In this document: piece after piece, positions 7,160 to 15,721 of the stretch | Numbering within the stretch: the stretch's first letter is position 1 | Layout: every line of letters starts with the position of its first letter | Assembly: GCF_042663585.1 (NCBI RefSeq) | Contig: NZ_JBHTAN010000006.1 | Coordinates: forward strand, 434,001-498,000 | DNA: 64,000 nt | DNA from: Natranaeroarchaeum sp042663585 | GTDB lineage: Archaea > Halobacteriota > Halobacteria > Halobacteriales > Natronoarchaeaceae | Direction: 5' to 3' | Notes under the pieces: generated by a model | Told to the model about the DNA's origin: nothing | What the model saw: only the letters and a program-made list of their open reading frames with translations | Databases searched by the model: none | Translations under genes and position numbers: made by a program

Positions 7160-8565
7160 AGGTACCCACGACTAAAGTCGTGGGCTTGTCAGTGGACTCC
7201 CGCTCTGACCACGAGATGTGGTAGGCGAAAACTCGCCGTTCGCGTTCACTGTCCCTGACTTCAGGGCGACCTGACAGTCCGCCCGTCCAGCCCCAGACTT
7301 GAGCCAGTGCTGGACAAGCCGCCACCCGATGTTCCGAGCAGCGTTATAATCCGCGTGAAGCTCCTTTCCACAGTTCAGGCACTTAAACTCGTCACCGTCA
7401 CGGTTCTCCTCGTGCGTGAACCCGCACTCCGAGTGACTACATCGCTGGGACGTGTACTGTGGCTTCACGTCATCAACGACAATACCGTACTCTTCGGCCT
7501 TGTACTCAACAAGAGATTGGAGTTTGTTGAACGCCCACTGCTGGAACTTACTTGCATTCGAGATACGCGCTCGAATATGTTTCAAGTTCTCGAACGCTAT
7601 CGCGTCACAATCGTGTCGGCGGGCTTCGAGAACCAGTGTGAGTGCGACGCGATGCAAGTAATCCTCGCCCCAATTCGAGAAGCGATTCCCGATGGCTTTC
7701 AGTGTCAAGTGGGCGCTCCGAGTGCCTGTCTGTTGGAGTTTTCCACGACGCCGTTCGTACTCCGCACGCTTGTGATTGAGGTAGTCTGCGTTGCCGAGGA
7801 ACGCACCAGTCGAGGTGACAGCAAGGTAACCGTCAACGTTGAGGTCTACGCCGAGTACCGCTCCGTACTCAAAAGTAGATGCCTCGTCATCCTCGCGTTC
7901 CTTTTTTATCGACACGTGCAGATAGTACGTGCTGTCACGCTTGTGTAGCGTGGCCTCACCGCGTTCCCACTCTGGGTTCTCCCAGTATTCTTCGAACGGC
8001 GTGCCGCGAGTATCCTCGGGAATGGTGTATTCAGCCGAGACACGACTATCCACGGTAGACAGCGTGCAGTGGTCGTCGTTGTACGTTATTGTGCGACCGT
8101 CGTAGACGACTACACTACCGCGGAACTCTGATTTACTGGCTTTCTCACCGTCTTCGAGGATACGGTCTTTGCAGTTACCGAGCGCGTTTGCCGCGAGGCT
8201 GCGAGCGGCTTGGACGTGGTTTGCGGTGAGGTCTGTCTTTTCACGTACGTCTTGGTAGGTGGCGTCGTGGAGTTTCGACTTGCTGTCGATTATTTGGGTC
8301 GGGTCGTCAGACCAGCCGTAGTCCGCGGCGTGTTGCGCGGCTTGACGGAATTGCTCGAACGTCTCATCGAGAACTGGGTAGTCCTCGTCGGCAACGTCGA
8401 GCTTGATTTCGAGGTTTCTGACGACCGTCACGGTTCAAATATTGTGGTTTTATTATTTAAAGACTATGTTTTTCGTTGGGGAGTCAGCCGTGTCTGGATG
8501 CGTAGTTGGATTCACAAGTGACGCGCTTCCTCCCACGGCTAAAGCCGTGGGTTTCCGCGCTGCCT
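7160..8565 (-). mobile_element. complete TnpB-only (IS1341-like) insertion element
   Basis: A single tnpB gene lies between subterminal hairpins at 7165-7184 (CCCACGACT AA AGTCGTGGG) and 8532-8551 (CCCACGGCT AA AGCCGTGGG). The first hairpin overlaps the tnpB stop codon, as is usual where the 3' end of the gene and the guide RNA run into the right end. There is no tnpA, so movement would need a transposase in trans. It sits between a TumE relic and its antitoxin gene. Confidence 0.8.
7172..8431 (-). CDS. tnpB: TnpB RNA-guided endonuclease
   Basis: This 419-residue TnpB nicks or cuts DNA under the direction of an RNA made from the element's right end. RuvC acids are visible: Asp in GAVLGVDLNVDGYLAV, Glu in AIAFENLKHIRARI and Asp in HADYNAARNIG. 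A four-Cys zinc finger lies between the last two (CSHSECGF and CLNCGKELHAD). The N-terminus (TVVRNLEIKLDVADEDY) is shared with the fragment at 975-1098. Length and motifs are complete, so it is probably functional. The guide RNA would extend from the 3' part of the gene through the hairpin near 7165. The insertion separates a toxin from its antitoxin, which could help keep the element. Confidence 0.9.
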   Translation of the reverse strand: MTVVRNLEIKLDVADEDYPVLDETFEQFRQAAQHAADYGWSDDPTQIIDSKSKLHDATYQDVREKTDLTANHVQAARSLAANALGNCKDRILEDGEKASKSEFRGSVVVYDGRTITYNDDHCTLSTVDSRVSAEYTIPEDTRGTPFEEYWENPEWERGEATLHKRDSTYYLHVSIKKEREDDEASTFEYGAVLGVDLNVDGYLAVTSTGAFLGNADYLNHKRAEYERRRGKLQQTGTRSAHLTLKAIGNRFSNWGEDYLHRVALTLVLEARRHDCDAIAFENLKHIRARISNASKFQQWAFNKLQSLVEYKAEEYGIVVDDVKPQYTSQRCSHSECGFTHEENRDGDEFKCLNCGKELHADYNAARNIGWRLVQHWLKSGAGRADCQVALKSGTVNANGEFSPTTSRGQSGSPLTSPRL

Positions 8566-8577
8566 CTGTATGATGTC

Positions 8578-8812
8578 TTACTCGGGCCAATTCCACGAGA
8601 CTGGTGTCATTTCGTCTGCTTCCCGCTTGAATCAGTCGTACAGCGCAAGCATTCCGGGAACATCGATGCGTTCGACATGATTCTCCGTATGTCGCTCGTG
8701 CCCTTTGGTTTGTTCGTGAGCATTATCGTACCGGAGGAGTGTAAGTCCACCCACTTCCCCAAGGTGGAGGCTGTAATCCCAACCGCTTGGATATATGTGA
8801 CGTCCTCTTACG
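8578..8812 (-). pseudogene. TumE-family toxin relic
   Basis: The minus strand encodes most of a TumE-like protein: YPSGWDYSLHLGEVGG, RYDNAHEQTKGHERH, VPGMLALYD. Then a TGA replaces the Arg codon expected in YDRF, after which the frame continues FKREADEMTPVSWNWPE to a TAA at 8578-8580. The first 30 or so residues are missing and are replaced near 8810 by a solo IS end. The family is known as the toxin partner of HVO_A0114-type antitoxins, and the antitoxin lies 1.4 kb downstream beyond the TnpB element. The toxin is therefore doubly disabled. The same family, broken differently, occurs at 52028. Confidence 0.75.
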
Positions 8813-8835
8813 ACTGAAGTCGTGGGCTTCCGCTG
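8801..8835. mobile_element. solo IS end (right-end type hairpin)
   Basis: ACGACT GA AGTCGT (8810-8823) followed by GGGCTTCCGC matches the right-end sequence of the element at 7160-8565, where AGTCGTGGGCTT follows the same stem. No tnpB is attached. It marks the point where the TumE N-terminus is lost. Confidence 0.55.
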
Positions 8836-8865
8836 TTGTCGTGTCATAACCCGCAGACACTGGTC

Positions 8866-9012
8866 CTAAAGACCATCGTCGAGCACGACGATCTCGTGGC
8901 TGCCGTCGAGGAACTTAATTTTGAGCGCCTGAGCCTCTCGAACGTCCCCAGCTAATCGATGCTCAGCCGCCAGCCGGAGACGGTCGAAGACCCCTTCTTC
9001 ATGAGTTTCTTG
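8866..9012 (-). pseudogene. unidentified C-terminal coding relic
   Basis: The minus strand encodes about 47 residues of protein-like sequence ending at 8866 (DRLRLAAEHRLAGDVREAQ, then LKIKFLDGSHEIVVLDDGL). Upstream the frame runs into non-coding DNA with ORB-like boxes. It looks like the tail of a lost gene; I do not recognise the family. Confidence 0.35.
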
Positions 9013-9057
9013 AGAAAGAAGAAAATCGTACAACCGACAGCAGGAAACGCAAGAACT

Positions 9058-9149
9058 GATGAAACAGTGGGGGGTGAGACTGGCTCCCCACGAGCGAGCT
9101 GGACTCATTCCGGGATTCGTTCCTCGAACAGATGAAACGGTGGGGGGTG
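9058..9149 (+). promoter_or_regulatory. two further ORB-like boxes
   Basis: GATGAAACAGTGGGGGGTG at 9058-9076 is identical to the boxes beside orc1, and 9131-9149 differs by one base. They have the same orientation as the orc1-proximal boxes but lie 2.7 kb away, beyond the TumE module and the TnpB element. The origin may therefore originally have been compact and later split by insertion. Confidence 0.55.
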
Positions 9150-10235
9150 AGGAGGATGGCCGAATCGCCTGTGTGGTCGATCGTCGATCCATACTCGTTC
9201 GTCTGGTCCGGTAGGACGTCTAGACGAACTACCATGTACAGAACTAGGAACGAGACCGAGAATGACGTTCAGGTCGGGGAACCAGAGCAAGACACCCAGA
9301 GGAGACCGAACACGCTGGTCCATTGTCTGGCCGGTCGTCGACGACGGCCTGTTTCTGCCCCACTTCGAGTTTCATAATCGGCTCCCGTCTAGCGGTTTGG
9401 GGTTGTTAGCCGTCGACGCCAGACCAGGGTCACTCGTCACGAAACCGCTCATCTGCAGCATACTCGGTAGAGAACCGTCCTACACGCCATACAGTATACT
9501 GTCACTGCGTTTTCCAACCAGCACACGACGGCTCCCACGAATTCCCATAGCTGCTGTAGAAGCGCTCTTCCCCCAGTATGATCCGATTATGAAGATTCAG
9601 CGATCGAGGTCGCAAAAGCCCTGCTGTCTGACGGCCAGCACTCACTGGTTGGGACCCCTGAACGAACTCCTGTAGGACGTCGAACGGACGGGGTGAGTTC
9701 CTGCTGATCCTCCGGTTCGTGTGCGCGTCGACGTCTTCGCGTACGTACCTGCAAGCGGGATGGACGCCGCTTTCAGCGGGCCGACACCCCGTCTTCGAAG
9801 TGTAACGTCTCCGCTATCCCGACCTATCCTGTCGTCGATACCGACCCTCGCATACTGTTTCAACGCCGTTGGTTGACCCGTTTTTCCCGACTCTCGTCTC
9901 GACCTCGTCGCGTCGACGACGTCGATTCCCCTCCGCTCAGACATGGCCCCGGTTCATACTTCGATTTCCAGAGTCCGTGCAAGAGTAGTAGCGGTGCTGA
10001 GGAGCGATTATGAACGGGATCGGGCCGCTAGTGAGGCGTCGAAACCCCTGTTTGACACCAGAAATGTCTTCGAATTGAATAGGCCCACTGGTGGGCCGTC
10101 GATAATGCTGTTTGCCGTAGACGTATCCTCGAATCCGATGTCGAATCGTCCGAGTCCCAGAGAACCGGTAGAGCGTCCGGAAAACGGAGACCCTCCGCAA
10201 CGATTGGTGTCTGTGGTCGTCGGAACATCTAAGTC
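9150..10235. other. 1.1 kb without a supportable gene
   Basis: Short open frames exist on both strands, but none shows acidic haloarchaeal composition or known motifs. The only structure is an imperfect repeat around 10017-10060 and 10075-10115 (GGGCCGCTAGTGAGGCGTCG and GGCCCACTGGTGGGCCGTCG), each followed by CTGTTTG. I cannot assign a function. Confidence 0.4.
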
Positions 10236-10249
10236 ATTATCACGATAAT
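10236..10249 (+). promoter_or_regulatory. palindrome in the promoter of the first ATPase gene
   Basis: ATTATC AC GATAAT is a perfect inverted repeat 14-27 nt before the ATG at 10263. That is the position of a TATA box for a leaderless transcript, so a repressor bound here would block transcription. Confidence 0.45.
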
Positions 10250-10262
10250 CATTATTTAGAGT

Positions 10263-11663
10263 ATGACCTTTTTCGACCGGACGGCAGAACTCGACGCGCT
10301 CGATGCGGCAATGGACTCTCCCGGGCACGAGTGTTTCGTCGTTTATGGCCGTCGCCGCGTTGGGAAGACGGAACTACTCAAGCAGTTCTGCGCCGACCGA
10401 GAGCACATTTATTTTCTCGCCTCAGAAGAGGCTGAACATCGACAGCGGGAGAAGTTCGTTGAGCAGGTGGCGGCCTACTTCGACGATCGTGTCCCACGTA
10501 TCGACGGCTGGGACGAGGCGCTAGCCTATCTTGGCGACAAGATCGCCGACCGGGAGCTGGTGGTCGTTATTGACGAGTTCCCATATCTTACCGACGAAAA
10601 CGAGTCGCTCCCATCATACATGCAGGCGTTCGTTGACGAACAGTTACAGCACAGCGAGTCGATGCTCGTTCTGTGTGGCTCAAGCGTGAGTGCGATGGAG
10701 TCGGAGGTGCTCGGCCACAAAAGCCCACTGTACGGTCGACGAACGGGACAGATCGATCTAGAGCCGTTCTCGTTCACTCAGGCGCGTGAGATCATCACGT
10801 ACGGGATCGAAGATGCGATCAGATCGTACGCGGTCACTGGGGGAACTCCGATGTATCTCACGCTGTTCGACTACGAGCGTTCTCTCGCTGAGAATGTCCG
10901 TCAGAACGTATTGTCGCCAACGGCCGTCCTGTACACCGAGCCCGAGTTCCTGTTACGGACCGAGCTGCGGAGCCCAGCTCGATATATGAGCATTCTCGAG
11001 GCGATCGCGCTTGGTCATACAACACCGAACGAAATCTCGGGGGCGACGGGAATCGATGTCGGGCCCCTCTCGAAGTATCTACAGACACTGCGCCGTCTTC
11101 GGTTGATCACCCGTGATGTCCCGGTGACGGCAGCACAACAGAAGTCCAAGCGCTCACGGTATCGTCTCAATGACGAGTTCCTCAGGTTTTGGTTCCGATA
11201 CGTCGAGCCGAACCGATCGAGTATCGAGGAGGCACCAGCACTCGTCTTCGAGGGAACGATCGAGCCGGACTTTCCGACCCACGTCGCGACCACGTTCGAG
11301 TCGGTCTGTCAGGAAGCGATCTGGGAAGCAATACGTCGAGGCGACCTCGATGCGTATTCCGATATCGGTCGGTGGTGGTACGGAGAAGACGAAATCGACA
11401 TCGTCGGACTTGCACCTAGCGACGATCGGATCCTACTGGGAGAGTGCAAGTGGACCACAGAGCCTGTCGGACACACTCTGGTCAACCAGCTCCGGTCGAA
11501 GGCCGACCGCGTTCAGTGGGGATCACCAGACCGGGACGAACGGTTTGTCCTGTTCTCGAAGAGCGGCTTCGTCGACGAACTGGAGCAGGATCTCGACGAC
11601 GAGTGGGTACTAATCGATCTACCCGCGCTCGACAAACTGCTCACTCCACACACTGACGAATAG
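10263..11663 (+). CDS. archaeal ATPase with C-terminal DUF234 nuclease-like domain
   Basis: This is a 466-residue protein of the archaeal STAND-like ATPase group (PF01637-type). Walker A is at residues 29-36 (GRRRVGKT) and Walker B near 96-105 (ELVVVIDEFPYL). A winged-helix segment in the middle (NEISGATGIDVGPLSKYLQT) is followed by the YRLNDEFLRFWFRYV box. The DUF234 tail carries an E-I-D ... GECKW pattern (residues about 371-397), which matches a PD-(D/E)xK nuclease core. The family is common in archaeal plasmids and mobile regions but its role is not established. A paralogue at 15722-17122 lies on the far side of the HerA-like ATPase gene, and the three probably form a functional set. Confidence 0.85.
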   Translation: MTFFDRTAELDALDAAMDSPGHECFVVYGRRRVGKTELLKQFCADREHIYFLASEEAEHRQREKFVEQVAAYFDDRVPRIDGWDEALAYLGDKIADRELVVVIDEFPYLTDENESLPSYMQAFVDEQLQHSESMLVLCGSSVSAMESEVLGHKSPLYGRRTGQIDLEPFSFTQAREIITYGIEDAIRSYAVTGGTPMYLTLFDYERSLAENVRQNVLSPTAVLYTEPEFLLRTELRSPARYMSILEAIALGHTTPNEISGATGIDVGPLSKYLQTLRRLRLITRDVPVTAAQQKSKRSRYRLNDEFLRFWFRYVEPNRSSIEEAPALVFEGTIEPDFPTHVATTFESVCQEAIWEAIRRGDLDAYSDIGRWWYGEDEIDIVGLAPSDDRILLGECKWTTEPVGHTLVNQLRSKADRVQWGSPDRDERFVLFSKSGFVDELEQDLDDEWVLIDLPALDKLLTPHTDE

Positions 11664-11702
11664 TCCCTGACCAAGACGGATGCCCACGACGGGAGTCGAG
11701 AG

Positions 11703-14700
11703 TCACTCCTCCAGATGATTCTCCCGCAGCCACTCCACGGGATACACCGCAGTCAGCCCTGGCGTATCGATCCGGAACTGCTGGGGTGGCGTCGTCTTGG
11801 CGTAGGTCTTCTCGACGCGTGGCTCTCCTTCGATCGGGTCGTTCAGCGCCGAGAGGACCTTGTGGCCGTCGCGCTGTTTCATGACGACCCAGATCGCCTC
11901 GTCGACGCCACAGTCGGCGATCTTATCGAAGTCGTCGGGAACTGCACGCTGGACGTCGTTGTTGATCCGCTCGACTTCCACGGCAACCACGACTCTCCCG
12001 TCCTCGTCGAGCGCGGCGACGTCCAGACGACGCTTGTCGAAGGCAGAGGCCGCGTCTTCGGCGGCCGCCTGATCACCACCCATGTAGATCGACGCGGGCA
12101 GAGTCACCTCTTCGAGGTCGTAGTACGGCAGCACTTCGACGACGGGTGAGTCGGGATCCTCGAGATACTCTTGACAGAGATAGCGTCGGGAGACCTCGAC
12201 TGCGAGGACGTGCTGGCTCGATTCCTCCAGGTCGCCCTGTCCATGTCCGTAGTCGACGCCCAGCCGATAGCTCTCGCCTATCTCCGAGCGACCGTCAGGC
12301 GTCACCGTGTACAGCCGATGTGGGTGGTCGGTATCGTGGCGCAGTAGGTCGGAATCGATGAGCTCGTCGACGGCGTCAGCGTCGATACCCGCGTACTCCT
12401 GCAGGCGGAGCATCGAGTCAGAGAGGATGTCGTAGGCCAGTGGGTCATATCGGAGTTGCTGGGCGTTGTACACCGCCTGGAGGAACATGAGCTGGATGTC
12501 GGTGAACTCCGAGTCCTGACGTTCTTCAGGTGTGACCTTGAGGTTGAGTTCGCAGACCGGCACGTCGTCGCGATCAGTCTCGTCGAGTGAGGCACAACAC
12601 GAGATGGCTCGCTTCATGCCGTCGATGTGTGGATCATACCGATTGTCACAGGCTGTACACCGCACTGCGTGAATCGACTCGTCGTATTCGACGGTCTCGG
12701 GCATCCGTTTCGTCGTCAGCAGAGCGGTGTCGACGCGTGCGACGGCCACGCCTTCCTCGTCCGTCTCCTCGTCTTCGTCCTCGTCGTCGGCGATGCTTGG
12801 CGAGTCGAGCGAGATCCCACAGCGCTCCAGCGTTCGGTCCGTAACGGCCTCGGTCTGCGTCTCGAAGGCCGCTCGTTCACTGGCTGTCAGCGGGCGTGGG
12901 CCATCCGGATGGCCAGCGGGTGGCGTTGCCGACTGGAGGAGGAACGGCCGCGGCTCCGGTTCGTCGAAGGGGGCGGGGAGGCTCACGAACCACTCGCCGC
13001 GTTTCAGTGCGCGAAGCCGATTGCCCACGTCCTGTGGATCCATCGCGTCGGTCGCCAGCCGTTCGGCGAGGCGGCGATCAACGGGGACGTTCCCCGTGAC
13101 GAGCGTCGAGACGTTGTTCAGCACTTCGTCGTAGACGTCGTCGTACTGCTTGAGCTGGCCGGGGAACTGCATCGCCAGTGTGACCGAACAGCCAAAGCTC
13201 CGTGACTGGGAGAGCAACTCTTTGAGCAGATCAGAGACGGCGACGCTTGCAGCCTCTTCGACGTAGAGGTTCACCAGTGGCGTATCAGCTGTTTCGCTTG
13301 CGGACGGCCCCTCGCCATCTTCGCCCGCTTCGTCGCCCCCTGCACGCTGGCTGCGGCGCTTGAGCGCACTCCAGAGATTCGAGAGGATCAACAGCGTGAG
13401 GACGCGCTTGGCTTCGGATCTGAGGCCACCAGTATCGAGGATGATCACCGTGTCGTCGTCGAGATGCTCGGCGAGATCGAAGTGTGCATCGCCCTCCTGT
13501 GGGATGTTGTTGAAGATCTTGGCCAGGCGACGGTCGACCGGGATCTTCTCGATCCGGTTTGCAACCCCACTCATCAGGTTGTCGAACGTCTTGGGCCGGT
13601 TTGCGACGATCCCCCCGAGCATCCGTTCGAGGTCCGTATCCGAGACGGGCGGGCTCGACTGGCGTTCGTGCATACTCTGGACCTCGTAGTGGAACGCGCG
13701 GTGCGTGAACGCATCGGAGCCGTGGACGGGATCGAACCGCGCCTTCAGCAGGTATCTGATGATGTCTGGCGAGCGAACGGCCTGCTCGAAGCGATCCTTG
13801 CCCATGATCTGGGTGAGGATCTCGATGTAGTGATCGATCGTGTCCTCGACGGCTGTCTCGCGCGGGACGCCAGCAGCCAGGTCGTCGCGAATATCGAAAA
13901 ACGAGAACGCGGGCAGCACCTTCGCGCAGTCGAAGTAGAGCACGTTCTCCAGCGAGCCATACCTCGCGTAGTGTGCCTGCAGGTACTCGATCGCCATCCC
14001 GTCGCCTTTCGGGTCGATCAGGATGTCTGCCCCTTCGGTGGCCGCATGATTTCCCAGGATCCCGTTGAGCAGCGATGTCGACTTCCCGGAGCCAGTCTTC
14101 CCGAACCAGCCGACGTGCATGGGCTGTAACGCAGGGGGAAGCGACAGCGGAGTCGGATCGGCGGAACCGTCCTGCGTGAGCGGGTTCCCCAGCAGCAGGC
14201 CATCGTCGTGATACCGGTCGAGTTGCCCTGTCGGCGGTCGGGGAACGGGTGCCCGTTCGCCGGGCGTCGTCGAGAGCGCGCGTTCGCCAGCCGTCGTAAG
14301 CGCCCTCCCACCGACGAGACAGAAACTCGGCGCCTCGTGGACGTCCGCGACGATACCGCGCGGTGGAGCGGAACGCCACGGGAGGCGATTCGAGAGCCCT
14401 TCCGTCTCCGGGACATAAACAGTCCGTGCAAGCAGATCATCGAGAACCCGCTCTGCGGCCGCTTCGCTCGTCCGCTCGCCGTCGATCTCGTAGGTGGTCC
14501 GATCGAGCTGGGTGAACGCACCTTCGAGTTCGCGGAAGGTGGCCGCACCCACCTCCTCGGTGGTAGTCTCGGCGGCGACGCTGCCGACGAGTCGAGCGGT
14601 AAGAACGAACGAGTGGCGCGCGTCCTTTGCCTCGAGTTCGGCGAGTCGCGTCTCGTTCGTGGGTGTAAGCGTCGGCTCTTCGGTCGGGTCTGGCGCACCG

Positions 14701-15449
14701 AAGACCGTATTCGCGAGGCGCTCGCCCAGCGTATCGCTGTGGAGTTCGATCGCCATGCGTCGCTCCTCGGCGTCGGCGGTCCAGTCCGGTTTGGGCTGTA
14801 AAAGCACCTGATAGACGATCGGCCCCTGGTGGGCACTCATCGTCTCGACGACGGAGGCGAGCGGGACGCGACTCTCCTCGTCATCCTGGAACGACTCGAA
14901 CAGTGTCAGCTGGGTCTGCCAATCACGCGGTCGCGTCGGGGTGCCTTCGTACTCGACCGCATGGATAGTGCGGTCGGTCGTGGCGTGGTCTGTCCCCGCT
15001 GTGGCTCTGATGATCGATTCGAGATACCCTGGCTGGATCGCGCGCCGCTCGAACTCGTAGCTATCGGGAAAGACGCCACGGAGGATGCGTTCGAGCGCTG
15101 GCGTCGCCGCCGGGTCGTCGACGCCGAACCAGTACGTGAGTGGCTGCTCACGTGAGTGATCACTGTGGAGTAGACACTCGATCGTTGGCGGAGCCTCCGT
15201 CGTCGAACCGAGCGAGAGTAGCCGGGAAAGGCCACTTGCTGCATCGTCTGGCGTCGTGAGTCCGTGCAGTCGCTTGAAGTAGGTCGCCGCCGAGTCAGCG
15301 CGAAGCGATGCATCAGTCGGCGTGACCTGAATATACTCGCGGACGTCCTCGGCGGGAACGGGTAACTCATCCGCGTCGGCATTCGTCGACGAAGGGGCGG
15401 AGTTCGAGAGCGGGGCATCAGAACGGGGTGGTGAAGTAGGAGTGGGCAT
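11703..15449 (-). CDS. HerA/VirB4-like DNA-translocating ATPase with nuclease-like tail
   Basis: This 1248-residue protein has a long acidic N-terminal region (1-430) without clear motifs, then an ATPase core. Walker A is at about 448-457 (GKTGSGKST) and is followed by ADILIDPKGDG. A beta-strand TVIILDTGGL follows, and Walker B-like LVNLYVEEAA is near 723. Next comes QSRSFGCSVTLAMQFPGQL, typical of VirB4/TraG/HerA motors. A Cys-rich patch (CTACDNRYDPH ... CCASL, about 925-955) and a winged-helix-like segment (about 1003-1050) precede a C-terminal domain with LDVAALDEDGRVVVAVEVE (about 1138-1158), a PD-(D/E)xK-type pattern. Such motors move DNA during conjugation or end processing. No other conjugation genes are nearby, so a processing or defence role is equally possible. 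Confidence 0.8.
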   Translation of the reverse strand: MPTPTSPPRSDAPLSNSAPSSTNADADELPVPAEDVREYIQVTPTDASLRADSAATYFKRLHGLTTPDDAASGLSRLLSLGSTTEAPPTIECLLHSDHSREQPLTYWFGVDDPAATPALERILRGVFPDSYEFERRAIQPGYLESIIRATAGTDHATTDRTIHAVEYEGTPTRPRDWQTQLTLFESFQDDEESRVPLASVVETMSAHQGPIVYQVLLQPKPDWTADAEERRMAIELHSDTLGERLANTVFGAPDPTEEPTLTPTNETRLAELEAKDARHSFVLTARLVGSVAAETTTEEVGAATFRELEGAFTQLDRTTYEIDGERTSEAAAERVLDDLLARTVYVPETEGLSNRLPWRSAPPRGIVADVHEAPSFCLVGGRALTTAGERALSTTPGERAPVPRPPTGQLDRYHDDGLLLGNPLTQDGSADPTPLSLPPALQPMHVGWFGKTGSGKSTSLLNGILGNHAATEGADILIDPKGDGMAIEYLQAHYARYGSLENVLYFDCAKVLPAFSFFDIRDDLAAGVPRETAVEDTIDHYIEILTQIMGKDRFEQAVRSPDIIRYLLKARFDPVHGSDAFTHRAFHYEVQSMHERQSSPPVSDTDLERMLGGIVANRPKTFDNLMSGVANRIEKIPVDRRLAKIFNNIPQEGDAHFDLAEHLDDDTVIILDTGGLRSEAKRVLTLLILSNLWSALKRRSQRAGGDEAGEDGEGPSASETADTPLVNLYVEEAASVAVSDLLKELLSQSRSFGCSVTLAMQFPGQLKQYDDVYDEVLNNVSTLVTGNVPVDRRLAERLATDAMDPQDVGNRLRALKRGEWFVSLPAPFDEPEPRPFLLQSATPPAGHPDGPRPLTASERAAFETQTEAVTDRTLERCGISLDSPSIADDEDEDEETDEEGVAVARVDTALLTTKRMPETVEYDESIHAVRCTACDNRYDPHIDGMKRAISCCASLDETDRDDVPVCELNLKVTPEERQDSEFTDIQLMFLQAVYNAQQLRYDPLAYDILSDSMLRLQEYAGIDADAVDELIDSDLLRHDTDHPHRLYTVTPDGRSEIGESYRLGVDYGHGQGDLEESSQHVLAVEVSRRYLCQEYLEDPDSPVVEVLPYYDLEEVTLPASIYMGGDQAAAEDAASAFDKRRLDVAALDEDGRVVVAVEVERINNDVQRAVPDDFDKIADCGVDEAIWVVMKQRDGHKVLSALNDPIEGEPRVEKTYAKTTPPQQFRIDTPGLTAVYPVEWLRENHLEE

Positions 15450-15646
15450 GTGTCGTGAGCGCTATCTCGGGTCGCGGTGGCTGGATGAGTGTGTAGATAG
15501 CGGTAGAAAGAGAGGATAATAAATTGCAGTTATGTGTAACTGAGACGTATGATAGCTGATGTATTTCGGGATCTAACAAGAGTTGAGTGTACTCTGTGTC
15601 GCTGTCTGGGTACCTCGATATCGGTTCTATTGATCAGTATCACAAA

Positions 15647-15676
15647 TAGTAAAATCGCAATTAGTAAAATCGCGAT
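15647..15676 (+). promoter_or_regulatory. 15-bp tandem direct repeat upstream of the second ATPase
   Basis: TAGTAAAATCGCAAT and TAGTAAAATCGCGAT lie head to tail, 45 nt before the chosen start at 15722 and between divergent genes. They could bind a regulator or contribute to the promoter. Confidence 0.45.
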
Positions 15677-15721
15677 TTAGATGATCCATAGCATTATCTT
15701 CACGTGGGGCGTAGCGTGGGT

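Noticed and set aside
9937..10200. Minus-strand frame with an internal repeat (YRRPTSGPIQF / FRRLTSGPIPF)
   Set aside because: The repeat reflects an imperfect DNA duplication; the frame is basic, has no start context and no homologue that I can suggest.
12627..14801. Several plus-strand open frames inside the HerA-like gene
   Set aside because: They are antisense shadows of a single long minus-strand gene with clear Walker motifs; none has recognisable domains.
11703..15449. Evidence for a conjugation system
   Set aside because: Only a VirB4/HerA-type motor is present; no relaxase, coupling protein set or pilus genes are seen in the window.
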